Of a stretch of DNA of 29,864 nucleotides, positions 1 to 8,321 are shown one piece after another. The stretch is from the IMG/VR virus record IMGVR_UViG_3300042288_000192, positions 1 through 29,864 of that record; one strand, 5' to 3'. The position numbers and the translations under genes were made by a program. The DNA is from a virus. The notes beneath the pieces are model-generated. The model ran no database searches. It saw nothing but the letters and a program-made list of their open reading frames with translations, and was not told the origin of the DNA. How positions within the stretch are numbered: the first letter of the stretch is position 1; each line of letters starts with the position of its first letter.

Positions 1-86
1 GCGGCCATCGCCTCGACAGATTTGTTGAGCGCGGCGACCTCGGCTTCTAGGCGACCGAAATCGCGCGGGTCTATGTGATCGCTCAT
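1..86 (-). CDS. Small protein, 5' part only, possibly lysis-related
   Basis: An ATG at 86 overlaps the stop of the upstream fiber-like gene in an ATGA arrangement, so it is translationally coupled. The open frame continues to the window edge and gives 28 complete residues, beginning MSDHIDPRDFGRLEAEVAAL. The leucine/alanine spacing suggests a short coiled coil. In many alphaproteobacterial phages a small protein with such a start follows the fiber gene and is holin- or XhlA-like, but no membrane segment lies in the visible part. The function is therefore a guess from position. The gene is truncated by the window, not by mutation. Confidence 0.6.
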   Translation of the reverse strand, partial: MSDHIDPRDFGRLEAEVAALNKSVEAMA

Positions 87-964
87 GCTGCGATCTCGGT
101 GACGGTGATCGAGGACGACATGACGCCGCCGAACAGCCGCGCGCCGTTGTCGCCGTTGAAGGTGAAGGTCGATCCCGCATTGCTCTGCCCGCCGCGCACC
201 TTGAACGTCGTGGCGGACGTCGTGCCGGCGGTCATGTAGTGACTGAACGATATCTCGATCATCGCGTTGGCGCGGTTGATGATGTCATGCCCGCCCGCCG
301 CCAGCGCATTCGCGGTGCTGTCCTGGAACAGCGCGACCACCATGTCGCCGAACGACGAGGCACAGAACACGGTGACGTCGATGCGAAGCTTGTTGCTCGA
401 GTTCGACGGCGTGATCGTCGCCGTCATCAGTTCCGCGCCTTCCGTGTTCTGCGGGATGGTGTCGTCGTAGGGCATCGCCGTCGTGTTCGTGGCGACGGCG
501 CTGCTCGTCGTGTTGATGACCTGGAGAACCTTGCCCGTCGTCACCGTCGCGCGCTTCAGCTTATTGCTGTCGCTTGCGTCGAGGATGAGGATCTGGTCGC
601 TGGTCGAGTAGGTCACCGACGCCGGCGAGATGCTCGCGAGCTTCAGCGGCGTCAGCGCGCGCGTGTCATCGGTGCCGTTGTTGCTTTCGGTCTGCGTCGC
701 GATCTCGATGCGACCGGCGGCGCTTTCGGTGGCGTCCTCGACGCCGAGGTTGGTGCGCGCTGCTGCGGCGGTCGCCGCGCCCGTGCCACCGTTGGCGACC
801 GAGAGCGGGATCGCGGCGGGACCGCTGGTGATCGTGCTGAGATTGAGGTGGGTGAGCAGGTCATTGAACTTGTCCACCAGGTCCGCGAGGTCAGGACGCG
901 CGAGCTTCGGATCGTCCGTCGCGCTGTCCAAGTTCGCCTTGGATGCGTTCGTCGGGAGCGTCAT
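83..964 (-). CDS. Tail fiber-like / receptor-side structural protein
   Basis: This 293-residue protein starts 4 nt inside the end of the tip attachment gene (ATGA overlap). Residues about 54-75 carry the ANGGTGAATAAAARTNLG-type motif typical of tail fibers and collar-region proteins. Residues about 140-293 look like one compact beta-rich domain full of Thr, Ser and Asn, with alternating hydrophobic strands, as in phage receptor-binding heads or trimerising tips. Its place directly after the J-like gene matches lambda, where fiber genes follow J. I infer a distal virion role, probably host contact. No enzyme motif is visible, so a depolymerase role is not supported. Confidence 0.75.
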   Translation of the reverse strand: MTLPTNASKANLDSATDDPKLARPDLADLVDKFNDLLTHLNLSTITSGPAAIPLSVANGGTGAATAAAARTNLGVEDATESAAGRIEIATQTESNNGTDDTRALTPLKLASISPASVTYSTSDQILILDASDSNKLKRATVTTGKVLQVINTTSSAVATNTTAMPYDDTIPQNTEGAELMTATITPSNSSNKLRIDVTVFCASSFGDMVVALFQDSTANALAAGGHDIINRANAMIEISFSHYMTAGTTSATTFKVRGGQSNAGSTFTFNGDNGARLFGGVMSSSITVTEIAA

Positions 965-3768
965 GCCTGTGGCCCTCGCAGCTCTACATCGATTGTAGCA
1001 TTGCTCAATGTACCAGAAGAATTATACACTTTAAATTCAGCCGCTGGCTCGCTGTTTACTGTCTGCGTTTTGGAGATCAACTCCCACGACCAGCCCGCGC
1101 CGACGTTCTGCAAGGCCAGGATACGCGCGGTGCTGATCGCCGCCAGCTGGCCGCGCGCCCCGATCTTGAAATGACCCGCCGCGACCGAAGAGAACCACGA
1201 CGCCGTCTCGGTCGCCGTGTTCACGTCCTCGTAGGTGTCCGTATACGACGACGAAGAGATGATTGTCGTCAGGCCAGACAGGACCGGCGTCGTGTCAGAC
1301 ACCGAGGCGCGGATCTGGACGTAGCGTTTGCCTTCGACCAGCGCCAGCGCGACCCAGGAGCCGGTGACGGTGCCATCGGCTTGAGTGCCCGTTTTCATCT
1401 CCAGCGTCACCGTGCCGTTGGCGACAGCAGTGACGAGCGGTGTGAAATTGACATCCGCCCCGAGATCGAGGACCGGCGTCTCGTATCGGATCGGGCTGTT
1501 ATTGGTGAGGATGTTGTCCCAGGTCGCGGGCAGCGACGACCAGGCGCTCGGAAGGTTCGACCAGTTCTGCGAGGACGTAGCGTGGAGCGCGTTGTCGGCG
1601 TCGAGGAAGCAGCTGGTCTTCGTCCCCGGCCATGTCAGCGACTGCTCGATCCGCTGGAGCAGCACATCACGCAGTGGCGGATCGCCGAGCACGGCGGACG
1701 CGATGAAGCGCGCGTCGGTGCTTTCGTTGCCCGAGCTATCCACGGTCTTGATGGCAAACCAATATGTTCCGCTGGCGAGATCCGCCGTCTCGTACGGCGA
1801 TGAGATGAGCAGCCCTTCATGCAGCGCCGTCATCGAGGACCAGTCGGTCGTGCTGCTGGTCTTGTAGCGGATGCGGTAGCCGCCGCCGGATCGCACATCC
1901 GCCGGGAGGCTCGCGAGGCTCCAGGTGAAGCGCCGCGTTCCGTCCGCAATACGCGCGACCTGGAACGTATCAGGACGCGGCGGCGGCGCGCTCTTGCCTT
2001 CGACGACATGGCCCGTCACCGTCACCCAGCCCGAGACCACGCCGAGGCCCGAGATCGAACGCACACGCACATCGTAGGCCGTGCTGTCCTCGACTGGCGC
2101 GACGTAGCCGACGGTGACCGACGCCGAGGACAGGACGCTATCCCAGTCGGTTTCGGCGCTCTTCTTCCAGGCGAGTTCGTAGTTCGCCACGCGCGCATCG
2201 CTCGGCGCGGTCCATGTGGCCTTGATGCGGCTGATCACCGAGCCTTCGGCCAGCTGAAGGATCTCGGCGTCGCCGCTCGCCAGGACCAGCGACGTCGGCG
2301 CGCTGACACTGAAGGGGTTCGGCAGATCGGTGTCCGGCGCGGGATCGACTTCTTCCTCGTCGGTGCCCGCCGTCCAGTCGTAGATGGTCGAGGCGGTCTC
2401 GCGCAGATCGAGATCGACGCCGAGACTGCCGTCGCCATCGGTGACGAAGCGCAAGCCGGTGACCTCGAAGGGCTTCGCCGTCCAGCCCATGCGCGTGTTG
2501 GTCAGGCCGACGACGTCACCAGGCACCAGCCGATACGCGGTGAGCTTCGCCGCCAGCTGCACGCTGATCTGTTGCCGCGCCTTGCGTAGCTCGATGCGCG
2601 CGATGCGCTGCGCGGTAGCCGCGCTGGTCGTGAAGGGGAGATCGATATCGCGCCAGAGCTTCTCGCCGCCGTCGTCGGAGACGTAGGTGGCATTCGAGAC
2701 CGGCGGGAAATCCGAGGCTTGCCACTTGTTGTCAGGCGAGACGAACGTCCCCTTGACCCCGTTGGCGAGATCGCGACGGCTCAGTCGCGACGACACGCGG
2801 ATTGGCCCGCGCAGATCAGCCTCGGTCAGCGTGATGGTCGGTGCGGTGTATGCGCCCGCGAAGATCGACCATGTCCCGCCGACCAGCGACGCGCGGCCAG
2901 CCATTGCGCCAGTCATCGATGCGATGATGTCACGCGGGCGCTGCGAGGTGTCGAAGGTGCCATTCATGGTGTATCTGTCTTCGGTGCCGCCCGCCGCCAG
3001 CGTTACGTTTTCGTCGCAGATATTCGCGGCGGCGATCAGGTCGGCTTCATCGATGCGCGCGGCATAGTCCACACCGAGGCCGCGTATCGGGTCGGTCAAG
3101 TAGTCGGCCAAGCAGAGCGCCGCGTTCGCGCCCCACGCGGTCGTGGATGTGCGCGGGTCGTAGACCTTCTTGCCCTTCACGACGGCGGTAATGTTCGGGA
3201 TGCCGGATGCGAACAGGTCGGAATTGTGCGTCAAGCGGACGTAGATGCACGCGCGACCACGCTGCCGGTGGTCAGCGGTCCACTTGTCGGACGCCTCGGT
3301 GATGAGGTCGGCGAACGCCGTTTGCCCGTCGGTGCCGAGCTTCTTCTGAACACGGACGTATCCGGCGTATTTGCCCGTAGCGTTGCCGCTGCCATCAAGC
3401 GGGACGATTTCGTCATCGAAGTAGATGTCGCCGATCTCCTCGCACTCATGACCGGCGAGCGTGATGACGAGGTGGAGCTTGGAATTGGAGTCGGTGGTGT
3501 GAAGGAACGTGATCGCACCGCCGGTCCGCACCTGACCATAGACCACGCGCCACGGCGTGATCGGCTCGCGCACGGTCTGCGTGCGCTGCGCGCCCGCGAA
3601 GGGGTCGGAGAGCTTTGGCCGCTTGGGGCGGAAGATCGCCCCGGCGATGGCCGAGAGCGTCATTGCAACCGCAAGTCCGCCCACTATTCCGACGAGGCTG
3701 GCGGAAACGACGCCGCCAATCCCGATGATTTTCACCGCAGCGGCAATAGCCGGGACAACAAACGGCAT
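961..3768 (-). CDS. Tail tip attachment / host-specificity protein (lambda J-like)
   Basis: I place the start at 3768, where ATG overlaps the preceding stop by one base (TGATG); the frame is open further upstream but reads as low-complexity Arg-rich shadow sequence. The product is 935 aa. Residues 5-45 are hydrophobic and glycine-rich, as in the N-terminus of J-type tip proteins. Residues about 75-470 match the J-family core, including the region around VYDPR at 202-206. Two fibronectin III-like domains follow (about 485-590 and 595-695, each with conserved Trp and Tyr strands), then a beta-rich C-terminus (about 700-935). J proteins form the central tip and decide host receptor specificity. 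The C-terminal third is the likely receptor-facing part. Confidence 0.9.
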   Translation of the reverse strand: MPFVVPAIAAAVKIIGIGGVVSASLVGIVGGLAVAMTLSAIAGAIFRPKRPKLSDPFAGAQRTQTVREPITPWRVVYGQVRTGGAITFLHTTDSNSKLHLVITLAGHECEEIGDIYFDDEIVPLDGSGNATGKYAGYVRVQKKLGTDGQTAFADLITEASDKWTADHRQRGRACIYVRLTHNSDLFASGIPNITAVVKGKKVYDPRTSTTAWGANAALCLADYLTDPIRGLGVDYAARIDEADLIAAANICDENVTLAAGGTEDRYTMNGTFDTSQRPRDIIASMTGAMAGRASLVGGTWSIFAGAYTAPTITLTEADLRGPIRVSSRLSRRDLANGVKGTFVSPDNKWQASDFPPVSNATYVSDDGGEKLWRDIDLPFTTSAATAQRIARIELRKARQQISVQLAAKLTAYRLVPGDVVGLTNTRMGWTAKPFEVTGLRFVTDGDGSLGVDLDLRETASTIYDWTAGTDEEEVDPAPDTDLPNPFSVSAPTSLVLASGDAEILQLAEGSVISRIKATWTAPSDARVANYELAWKKSAETDWDSVLSSASVTVGYVAPVEDSTAYDVRVRSISGLGVVSGWVTVTGHVVEGKSAPPPRPDTFQVARIADGTRRFTWSLASLPADVRSGGGYRIRYKTSSTTDWSSMTALHEGLLISSPYETADLASGTYWFAIKTVDSSGNESTDARFIASAVLGDPPLRDVLLQRIEQSLTWPGTKTSCFLDADNALHATSSQNWSNLPSAWSSLPATWDNILTNNSPIRYETPVLDLGADVNFTPLVTAVANGTVTLEMKTGTQADGTVTGSWVALALVEGKRYVQIRASVSDTTPVLSGLTTIISSSSYTDTYEDVNTATETASWFSSVAAGHFKIGARGQLAAISTARILALQNVGAGWSWELISKTQTVNSEPAAEFKVYNSSGTLSNATIDVELRGPQA

Positions 3769-4187
3769 CAGACGCCCCAGGCAGCGACGATGCAGCGCGA
3801 AGGCATCATCAGTAGCCCCGACTGCGAAAGGCACGCCACACGCGCTCCTGCGACGATCCCGGTGGCCTCGGTCTCGCCGTAGTCGGTGGTGACCAGCACG
3901 ACGTCGCCGCGCTTCGCCATCAGCGTGTTGTTCATCGCTGGCCCGAGAGCCTTGCTCCACACCGCGCGCAGCCCGCCGCCGGACAGCGCGAGCATCGTGG
4001 CGCGCGCGCCTTCTTCGTCGGTGTATTGGCCGCGATAGAGCGCGACGGGATCGACGTCCGTCATCGCACGGACGCAGTCGCCAGCGAACAAGCCGCAGTC
4101 GTGAACGCCCCACTGGAACGGCTTGTCGCGAGCGTCCTCAAACGCAGCGGCGAGCCTCGATGCCCAATCTTCGCGGCGAACGATCAT
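3768..4187 (-). CDS. DUF6950-type NlpC/P60-like tail protein
   Basis: A 139-residue protein between the hub-like gene and J, the position of lambda gene K (peptidoglycan-active tail protein). The conserved FQWGVHDCGLFAGDCV segment (residues 24-39) places the candidate nucleophile at Cys31, and a later RGDVVLV strand fits the NlpC/P60-like fold of DUF6950. The only histidine is His29, just before the cysteine. The downstream catalytic histidine of classical NlpC/P60 enzymes is absent, so hydrolase activity is uncertain. I chose the ATG at 4187 because it makes a TGATG overlap with the upstream stop; an in-frame ATG at 4199 is also possible. Confidence 0.75.
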   Translation of the reverse strand: MIVRREDWASRLAAAFEDARDKPFQWGVHDCGLFAGDCVRAMTDVDPVALYRGQYTDEEGARATMLALSGGGLRAVWSKALGPAMNNTLMAKRGDVVLVTTDYGETEATGIVAGARVACLSQSGLLMMPSRCIVAAWGV

Positions 4188-4741
4188 CAGCGGCCCCATG
4201 TGATCTGCGCGTCCTGGAGGCTTGCAACATACGCGAAACCTAGGTCGCCGGGGTAATCTATCGCCTGATCCTCGGGCGTGTAGCGTCGCTCGCGGGCGCG
4301 CTCCAGGTCGATCAGTTCGCTCTCGTAGGAGATCGCGATGGTGGCGGTGTCCTCGCCGTCCTCGATCGCCGGAACGTCGAGGCGGCCCTCGAACTGCAAC
4401 ACCGGATCGGCCACGACCGAGCCGCCGCTGAAGAACGCGAGATAGACGCGGCCCGTCTTGCCCGATCGCGCATCGCCAAGCGCGGCGGCGAGCAGATCGG
4501 AGGGCACGCCCGATAGCGACACCGTCAGCCCCGAGGCGCGGATCTCGTTCGTCTCATCGATGGCCGAGATGCCGAGTAGTGTGCCGACGCCGGACCATGT
4601 CTTCCCGTCCCAGGACAGGTTCCCGATGCCCGACCAGAGCCGCACCCATCCCGAGGCGAACTCGCCCTCGAACAGGATGCCAACTTCGACGGACGCGGCC
4701 TGTAGCTGCGTGATGACGGATGCGGTGAGGTCGCGGGACAT
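4187..4741 (-). CDS. Minor tail protein, tail-tip/hub component
   Basis: This 184-aa protein starts with an ATG that overlaps the upstream stop by one base (TGATG at 4741). It resembles a conserved family of tail proteins found between the tape measure and J in phages of Alphaproteobacteria. Visible hallmarks are a Trp/Gly-rich N-terminal beta region (WSGIGNLSWDGKTWSG, near residues 36-51), a central SGVPSDLLAAALGD segment, and a C-terminal RRYTPEDQ...YPGD motif followed by a terminal WG. The position corresponds to lambda gene L or the DUF2163-type hub of gene transfer agents. The assignment rests on order and these patterns. Confidence 0.7.
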   Translation of the reverse strand: MSRDLTASVITQLQAASVEVGILFEGEFASGWVRLWSGIGNLSWDGKTWSGVGTLLGISAIDETNEIRASGLTVSLSGVPSDLLAAALGDARSGKTGRVYLAFFSGGSVVADPVLQFEGRLDVPAIEDGEDTATIAISYESELIDLERARERRYTPEDQAIDYPGDLGFAYVASLQDAQITWGR

Positions 4742-5349
4742 CAGATCGCCTCGACCGCCGCGAATGTGATGCCGTAGACCGTGGCTTCGTTCACGTTCCA
4801 CTCGCTGTCATTCGACGCGAGGCGGAACAGTCCAACGGTGTTTGACGTAACGACCACCGCGTTGTCCGCAGGGCTCTCGCGCAGCCTCGGCCAGATATCG
4901 AGCGTCATGGCCCCCGCAGCAGCGGTGGCATCGGCCAGCACCTTGTAAAGCCGCGCGCCGCCGCCCGTGCCGATCTGGAAATAGTCGCCACGCTTGGCGG
5001 TCGCTCCCGCCGAAAATCCGTCAATGGTCAACGCTTCGCCAGTCTGCCCCGCGCCGTTCACCAGCGGTGTCCCGGCCCATGTTCCGCGCGGCGATGTCGC
5101 TGCCGGGTCGCCGAGCAGGAACGTGCCGAACCGCCCCTTCATCGACATCAGAAATCCGATCCATTCTTCTGCGTCGGCGCGCTTCATCGGCGGAAGCGTT
5201 ACATCCGCCTCCCACCATGCGCCCTGGTGACGAACCAGCTGCTGCTGGCCGGTGAATGGGCTGACGCTCGCGCCCACAACATTGCGCGCGCGGATCGAGA
5301 TTGACCGAATGCCGGTGGTTGGGATCGAGAGTGGATAGGTGATCGCCAT
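4741..5349 (-). CDS. Minor tail protein, probable distal tail protein
   Basis: This 202-residue protein directly follows the tape measure (2-nt gap) and is coupled to the next tail gene by a TGATG overlap. The N-terminus contains GQQQLVRHQGAWWEADVTLPP, then MKRADAEEWIGFLMSMKGR. That pattern is common to small distal-tail proteins that close the tail tube and hold the tip. The C-terminal half is beta-rich (GDYFQIGTGGGARLYKVL) and resembles a tail-protein barrel. I infer a role comparable to lambda gpM or siphophage Dit. There is no catalytic motif. Confidence 0.65.
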   Translation of the reverse strand: MAITYPLSIPTTGIRSISIRARNVVGASVSPFTGQQQLVRHQGAWWEADVTLPPMKRADAEEWIGFLMSMKGRFGTFLLGDPAATSPRGTWAGTPLVNGAGQTGEALTIDGFSAGATAKRGDYFQIGTGGGARLYKVLADATAAAGAMTLDIWPRLRESPADNAVVVTSNTVGLFRLASNDSEWNVNEATVYGITFAAVEAI

Positions 5350-5351
5350 GC

Positions 5352-6989
5352 TCAGGTTCCCATTGCCGAAGCGAACGAGCCGCCGCGCATGCGTGCGTCT
5401 GCCACCGCATCGACGGTCTGCCGTTTGATGGCTGGCATCAGCGCGGCGATCTCGGCGCGGACGGTTTGGGCGACGCCGGTTGAGATGTTGATGGTCTGAT
5501 TGACCGTCACTCCACCGCCCATCGACGCGCCGTTTGGCACAACGGTGCCGTTGCCCGCCGGCACGAACACCTCCGGCCCTTCCTCGCCGACAATGATCGG
5601 GCGTCCGCCCGTCACCGTGCCACCGTCGGCAAAGCCGGGAAGGCCAAGATCGGTCGGCGACATCGCCCAGCTTGGCGTCGCAGCTGGGCCAAACAGGCCG
5701 CCGAGGAAGCTTGAGGCCAGGCCAGCAAGTGGCGTCGTGACGGTCTGGCGCAGCACCAGGCGCGCGAGATCCTGCGCGATGCCACCCAGCACGCTGCGGA
5801 AGCCCTGCCCCTTCACGATGGCGTCCTCAAATGCGCTTTCAAACGTCAAGCCAAGGTCGCGCGCAATGTCGCGCGTGCCGCTTGTGGTTTGGTTCAGCCT
5901 ATTCCACGCCTGGTCCGCCGCCGCAGCGTATTCCTCATGCGTCAGGCGACCGGTCATCAGCAGTTCGTTGAGCCGCTCGAGTTCTTCGGCATATGCCACC
6001 GTCGGATCAAGCTGCGCGCGAATGCGGCGCGCTTGCTCGTCCAGCGCCTGAGCGTGGCGATCAACCGAGACCTTGGCCTTGTCCAGTTCGTCGGCGGCGC
6101 GATTGACGAGCGCGGTGTATCGCTCCTGGTCGATGCTGCCCGCCTGGAGCGCGAGGCCGAGATAGGTCAAGCGGCTTTCGTATTCGCGCGTCGCGCGTGC
6201 GGCGGGGTCGAGGCCTTCGATCACAGACTGGATTGTGGCTTGCGTCGCGATCTCGGTTGCGCGCGCCTCTTCCTCGGCTTTGCGTGCGGCTTCTTCGCGA
6301 AGCTGGATCAACTCAGCGATGCCTTGGCCGGTCGCGTTGTAGGCGTCGTCGGAGTACAGCAAAGCCACCGCATTGGCTTGCTCGGCCCTTGTCAGTTCCT
6401 CCAGCTTCTTCGTCAGCTCGGCGATCTTTTGAGCGGCGCGGCCCGCCGCCACCGCCGATCCTTCCAGCCCGACCCCGAGGTCGCCCATCATTCCGCCGCC
6501 GCTTGTCTGCGTCGGCATGCCAGCCTGAAGTTGCTGGATCTCACGTTGCAGGTTCGCAATCTCAAGCCCTGCCGTGAGGCGCGGTGTCGGCGCGGTGATC
6601 TTCGCCGTCTCTTTGTTCAGCCGCTCGATCTCGTCCGTCATGTCGGAGATGGCGTTGCGCGTTTCTTTCGCCGCATCTCCCGCTTCGTACAGCTTATAGG
6701 CAATGGCTCCGATGCCGAGCGCTGCACCGGCAATCGCCCCGCCGGTTCCGAACATCGTCAGGAATTGAGAGCCCTGCTGCACGAATGCAGTCATGGCCGA
6801 GCCACCAGCGGCGACCTGAGACGCAAAGTCGCCGACCTGATATCCGGCTTGTTGCGCCACTCGCCCGACCTGCGCGCCCATGCGGGCGGCAGTGCCCTCT
6901 GTGTCTCGCAGCCGCTTGTTGACTTGGTCGAATGCGGGCGCGGTTTTGTCCTGGGCCTCAAGTTGTAATTGAAGCGGCGGAACAGCCAT
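5352..6989 (-). CDS. Tail tape measure protein
   Basis: This 545-aa protein is the ruler for tail length. It starts with an ATG that overlaps the stop of the chaperone extension (TGATG); a GTG one codon upstream is less likely. The N-terminal third is helical with heptad-like repeats (AFDQVNKRLRDTEGTAARM). A glycine-rich hydrophobic stretch lies at about residues 70-100 (FGTGGAIAGAALGIGAIAY) and could cross a host membrane. Long charged coiled coils follow at about 120-370. The end is typical of tape measures: GFADGGTV, then GEEGPEVFVPAGNG and a glycine/asparagine-rich tail. The order chaperone, tape measure, minor tail is standard for siphophages. Confidence 0.93.
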   Translation of the reverse strand: MAVPPLQLQLEAQDKTAPAFDQVNKRLRDTEGTAARMGAQVGRVAQQAGYQVGDFASQVAAGGSAMTAFVQQGSQFLTMFGTGGAIAGAALGIGAIAYKLYEAGDAAKETRNAISDMTDEIERLNKETAKITAPTPRLTAGLEIANLQREIQQLQAGMPTQTSGGGMMGDLGVGLEGSAVAAGRAAQKIAELTKKLEELTRAEQANAVALLYSDDAYNATGQGIAELIQLREEAARKAEEEARATEIATQATIQSVIEGLDPAARATREYESRLTYLGLALQAGSIDQERYTALVNRAADELDKAKVSVDRHAQALDEQARRIRAQLDPTVAYAEELERLNELLMTGRLTHEEYAAAADQAWNRLNQTTSGTRDIARDLGLTFESAFEDAIVKGQGFRSVLGGIAQDLARLVLRQTVTTPLAGLASSFLGGLFGPAATPSWAMSPTDLGLPGFADGGTVTGGRPIIVGEEGPEVFVPAGNGTVVPNGASMGGGVTVNQTINISTGVAQTVRAEIAALMPAIKRQTVDAVADARMRGGSFASAMGT

Positions 6990-7129
6990 CACCTTTTCTC
7001 CCGCCGGATGCGCTCGTAAGCGATCCAGCCGCGATACTCATCGACCGTCATCGACAGAACGTCGGCGACGCGCATATGGAGCCGATCCGCGAGGCTGTAG
7101 AGCGACAGTTCCTCGGGATCGGCCCTCAG
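6989..7129 (-). CDS. Tail assembly chaperone extension (gpT-like), -1 frameshift part
   Basis: These 46 codons lie in the -1 frame relative to the gpG-like gene and have no credible start of their own. They are reached by slippage at G GGA AAC (7129-7135). The fusion would be 158 aa: 112 residues of the G-like part, then LRADPEELSLYSLADRLHMR and onward to the end IAYERIRREKR. The phrase VDEYRGWIAYERI resembles short chaperone C-termini that bind the tail tube protein. Its stop overlaps the tape measure start by one base. In lambda the analogous gpGT recruits tail tube subunits to the tape measure. Confidence 0.85.
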   Translation of the reverse strand: MRADPEELSLYSLADRLHMRVADVLSMTVDEYRGWIAYERIRREKR

Positions 7130-7464
7130 TTTCCCTCGCGCTCCTCGACCGTCGCCACGCGCGAGATTTCCGCCGCCATCCACTGCACAATCGACGCCGG
7201 ACACCGACGCATGAGCGTATCTCGGTCCTCAAGCGTGAAGACCGGCTCGCCCTTTTCGTCGCGCGCCTTCATGATGATTGCGCCGATGAGGTAGCTGTGC
7301 GGATCGTCCTTGTAGCGGCGGGACAACTCGCGCTGTTCCGCCACCGTCATCGGCGAGACGTAGATCGCATAGGGCTTCCCGTCGGGTTGCGAGACCTCGG
7401 GAACCTCGATCCGGCGCGCGCCGATATCGTTGGCGCGCGCCACCAGTGCTTCGATCAGCCGCAT
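7126..7464 (-). CDS. Tail assembly chaperone (gpG-like)
   Basis: This 112-aa protein sits between the tail tube and tape measure genes. I chose the ATG at 7464, which lies 2 nt past the preceding stop; the frame upstream is shadow of the tube gene. The protein is mostly helical, with VSPMTVAEQRELSRRY around residues 36-51 and a conserved acidic/aromatic middle. It terminates right after the slippery heptamer, so unshifted translation gives G alone and shifted translation gives the G-T fusion. Siphophages use the two forms in a set ratio during tail assembly. No sequence identity to lambda gpG is claimed; the case rests on order, size and frameshift signal. Confidence 0.88.
   Translation of the reverse strand: MRLIEALVARANDIGARRIEVPEVSQPDGKPYAIYVSPMTVAEQRELSRRYKDDPHSYLIGAIIMKARDEKGEPVFTLEDRDTLMRRCPASIVQWMAAEISRVATVEEREGN
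7129..7135 (-). other. Programmed -1 ribosomal frameshift site (G GGA AAC)
   Basis: On the minus strand the last codons of the gpG-like gene read GAG GGA AAC TGA. The seven bases GGGAAAC fit the X XXY YYZ slippery rule and differ from the lambda G/T site (GGGAAAG) only in the final base. The following stop leaves room for slippage, and the -1 frame continues open for 46 codons to the tape measure start. I did not find a clear stimulatory hairpin by eye. Confidence 0.85.
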
Positions 7465-7466
7465 GA

Positions 7467-7865
7467 TCAGTTCGTCTTCGTCAGGGTGCCGGTGCCCTGG
7501 AAGCTGTACGTCGCCTCGACCATGCCGTCGAAGCTGGCCGTGTGCGAGCAACCCGTGACGACCACGACGCCGCTATAGGTCGTCGCCGCCGTCGCGGTGC
7601 CTTCGGGAAGCAACGTCACCGTCGCCGTTCCGGCGTTGGTGCCGAGCGGCGCGAGCGCCATCTGAGCGTTCGCATCGGTCTCGTCCCAGTAGCACGTCAG
7701 CTGGCCCGACCAAGACTTCATGCCGGTGGTGTAGGTGCGGAACGTGTCGCCCATCGTGCTGTCCTCGATGGTGTCCTGCGTGATGTCGAGCGACCACGAA
7801 CGGAGTTCGGCCACCGCGCTGGTGCCGACCCGAACGAGGCCTTCCTGGCCGCGATGGTTTGCCAT
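7467..7865 (-). CDS. Major tail tube protein
   Basis: This 132-residue protein forms the tail tube. It is preceded by a good ribosome site (AAGGAGA, spaced about 8 nt from ATG). The sequence is beta-rich with the pattern of siphophage tube subunits: a start MANHRGQEGLVRVG, a central RSWSLDITQDTIEDSTMGD segment, and repeated amphipathic strands ending in an FQGTGTLT strand. The same patterns occur in the tail tube family that covers lambda gpV-like and type VI-like barrel folds. It follows the tail terminator gene and precedes the assembly chaperones, the classical order. Confidence 0.85.
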   Translation of the reverse strand: MANHRGQEGLVRVGTSAVAELRSWSLDITQDTIEDSTMGDTFRTYTTGMKSWSGQLTCYWDETDANAQMALAPLGTNAGTATVTLLPEGTATAATTYSGVVVVTGCSHTASFDGMVEATYSFQGTGTLTKTN

Positions 7866-7877
7866 TTCGTCGTCTCC

Positions 7878-8321
7878 TTACGATGTCGTCGTGGGGTTGT
7901 TCTCCGCCGTGCGGTAGGTCACGGCGAACGTGAGGCGGACGACGCCGAGCGGTTGGTCGCCGCCGTCCACGATATCGATGTCAGTGCTGGTCAGCGTGCA
8001 ATCGCGCGCCGCGCCGCTCAATTGCGATCCGCCAATGGCGGCCTCGACCTCGGCGGCGATATCGTCAAGGGTCTCGTCAACATCGGCCACGGCGCGCGCC
8101 ATGCCCTCAACGATGATGTCGCAGCGGCGGACCAGCTTGGTCGGCACGCCCATGACGATCTCTCGCTCGCTCGTCTCGCCGCGCGCGTAGACCAATAGCG
8201 CGGGCAGCAGATGCGCGGCGATCGGATAGACCCGAGACCGATAGACGCGCGCGCCGGTCGTCGCGAGGCCGGTAAGCGCCGTCACCATCGCATCGCGGAT
8301 TGCCTCGCGCTGGTGCGGCAT
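7878..8321 (-). CDS. Tail terminator / tail completion protein (gpU-like)
   Basis: This 147-aa protein overlaps the upstream head-tail joining gene by one base (TGATG at 8321). It begins MPHQREAIRDAMVTALTGL, then TGARVYRSRVYP, a signature of small tail-completion proteins in which a helix leads into a short beta-sheet. A second strand pair reads LLPALLVYARGE and later PLGVVRLTFAVTYR. In lambda this slot holds gpU, the hexameric ring that ends tail growth and joins the tail to the head. Here it precedes the tube gene, so the same role is likely. Confidence 0.78.
   Translation of the reverse strand: MPHQREAIRDAMVTALTGLATTGARVYRSRVYPIAAHLLPALLVYARGETSEREIVMGVPTKLVRRCDIIVEGMARAVADVDETLDDIAAEVEAAIGGSQLSGAARDCTLTSTDIDIVDGGDQPLGVVRLTFAVTYRTAENNPTTTS

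Noticed and set aside
2719-3882. 387-aa plus-strand open frame across the J-like gene
   Set aside because: Low-complexity Arg/Asp-rich shadow of the J gene; no ribosome site or domain.
3769-4113. Upstream extension of the J gene to a 1050-aa protein
   Set aside because: The extra 115 residues are Arg-rich and overlap the DUF6950 gene; the TGATG start at 3768 fits the neighbouring junctions.
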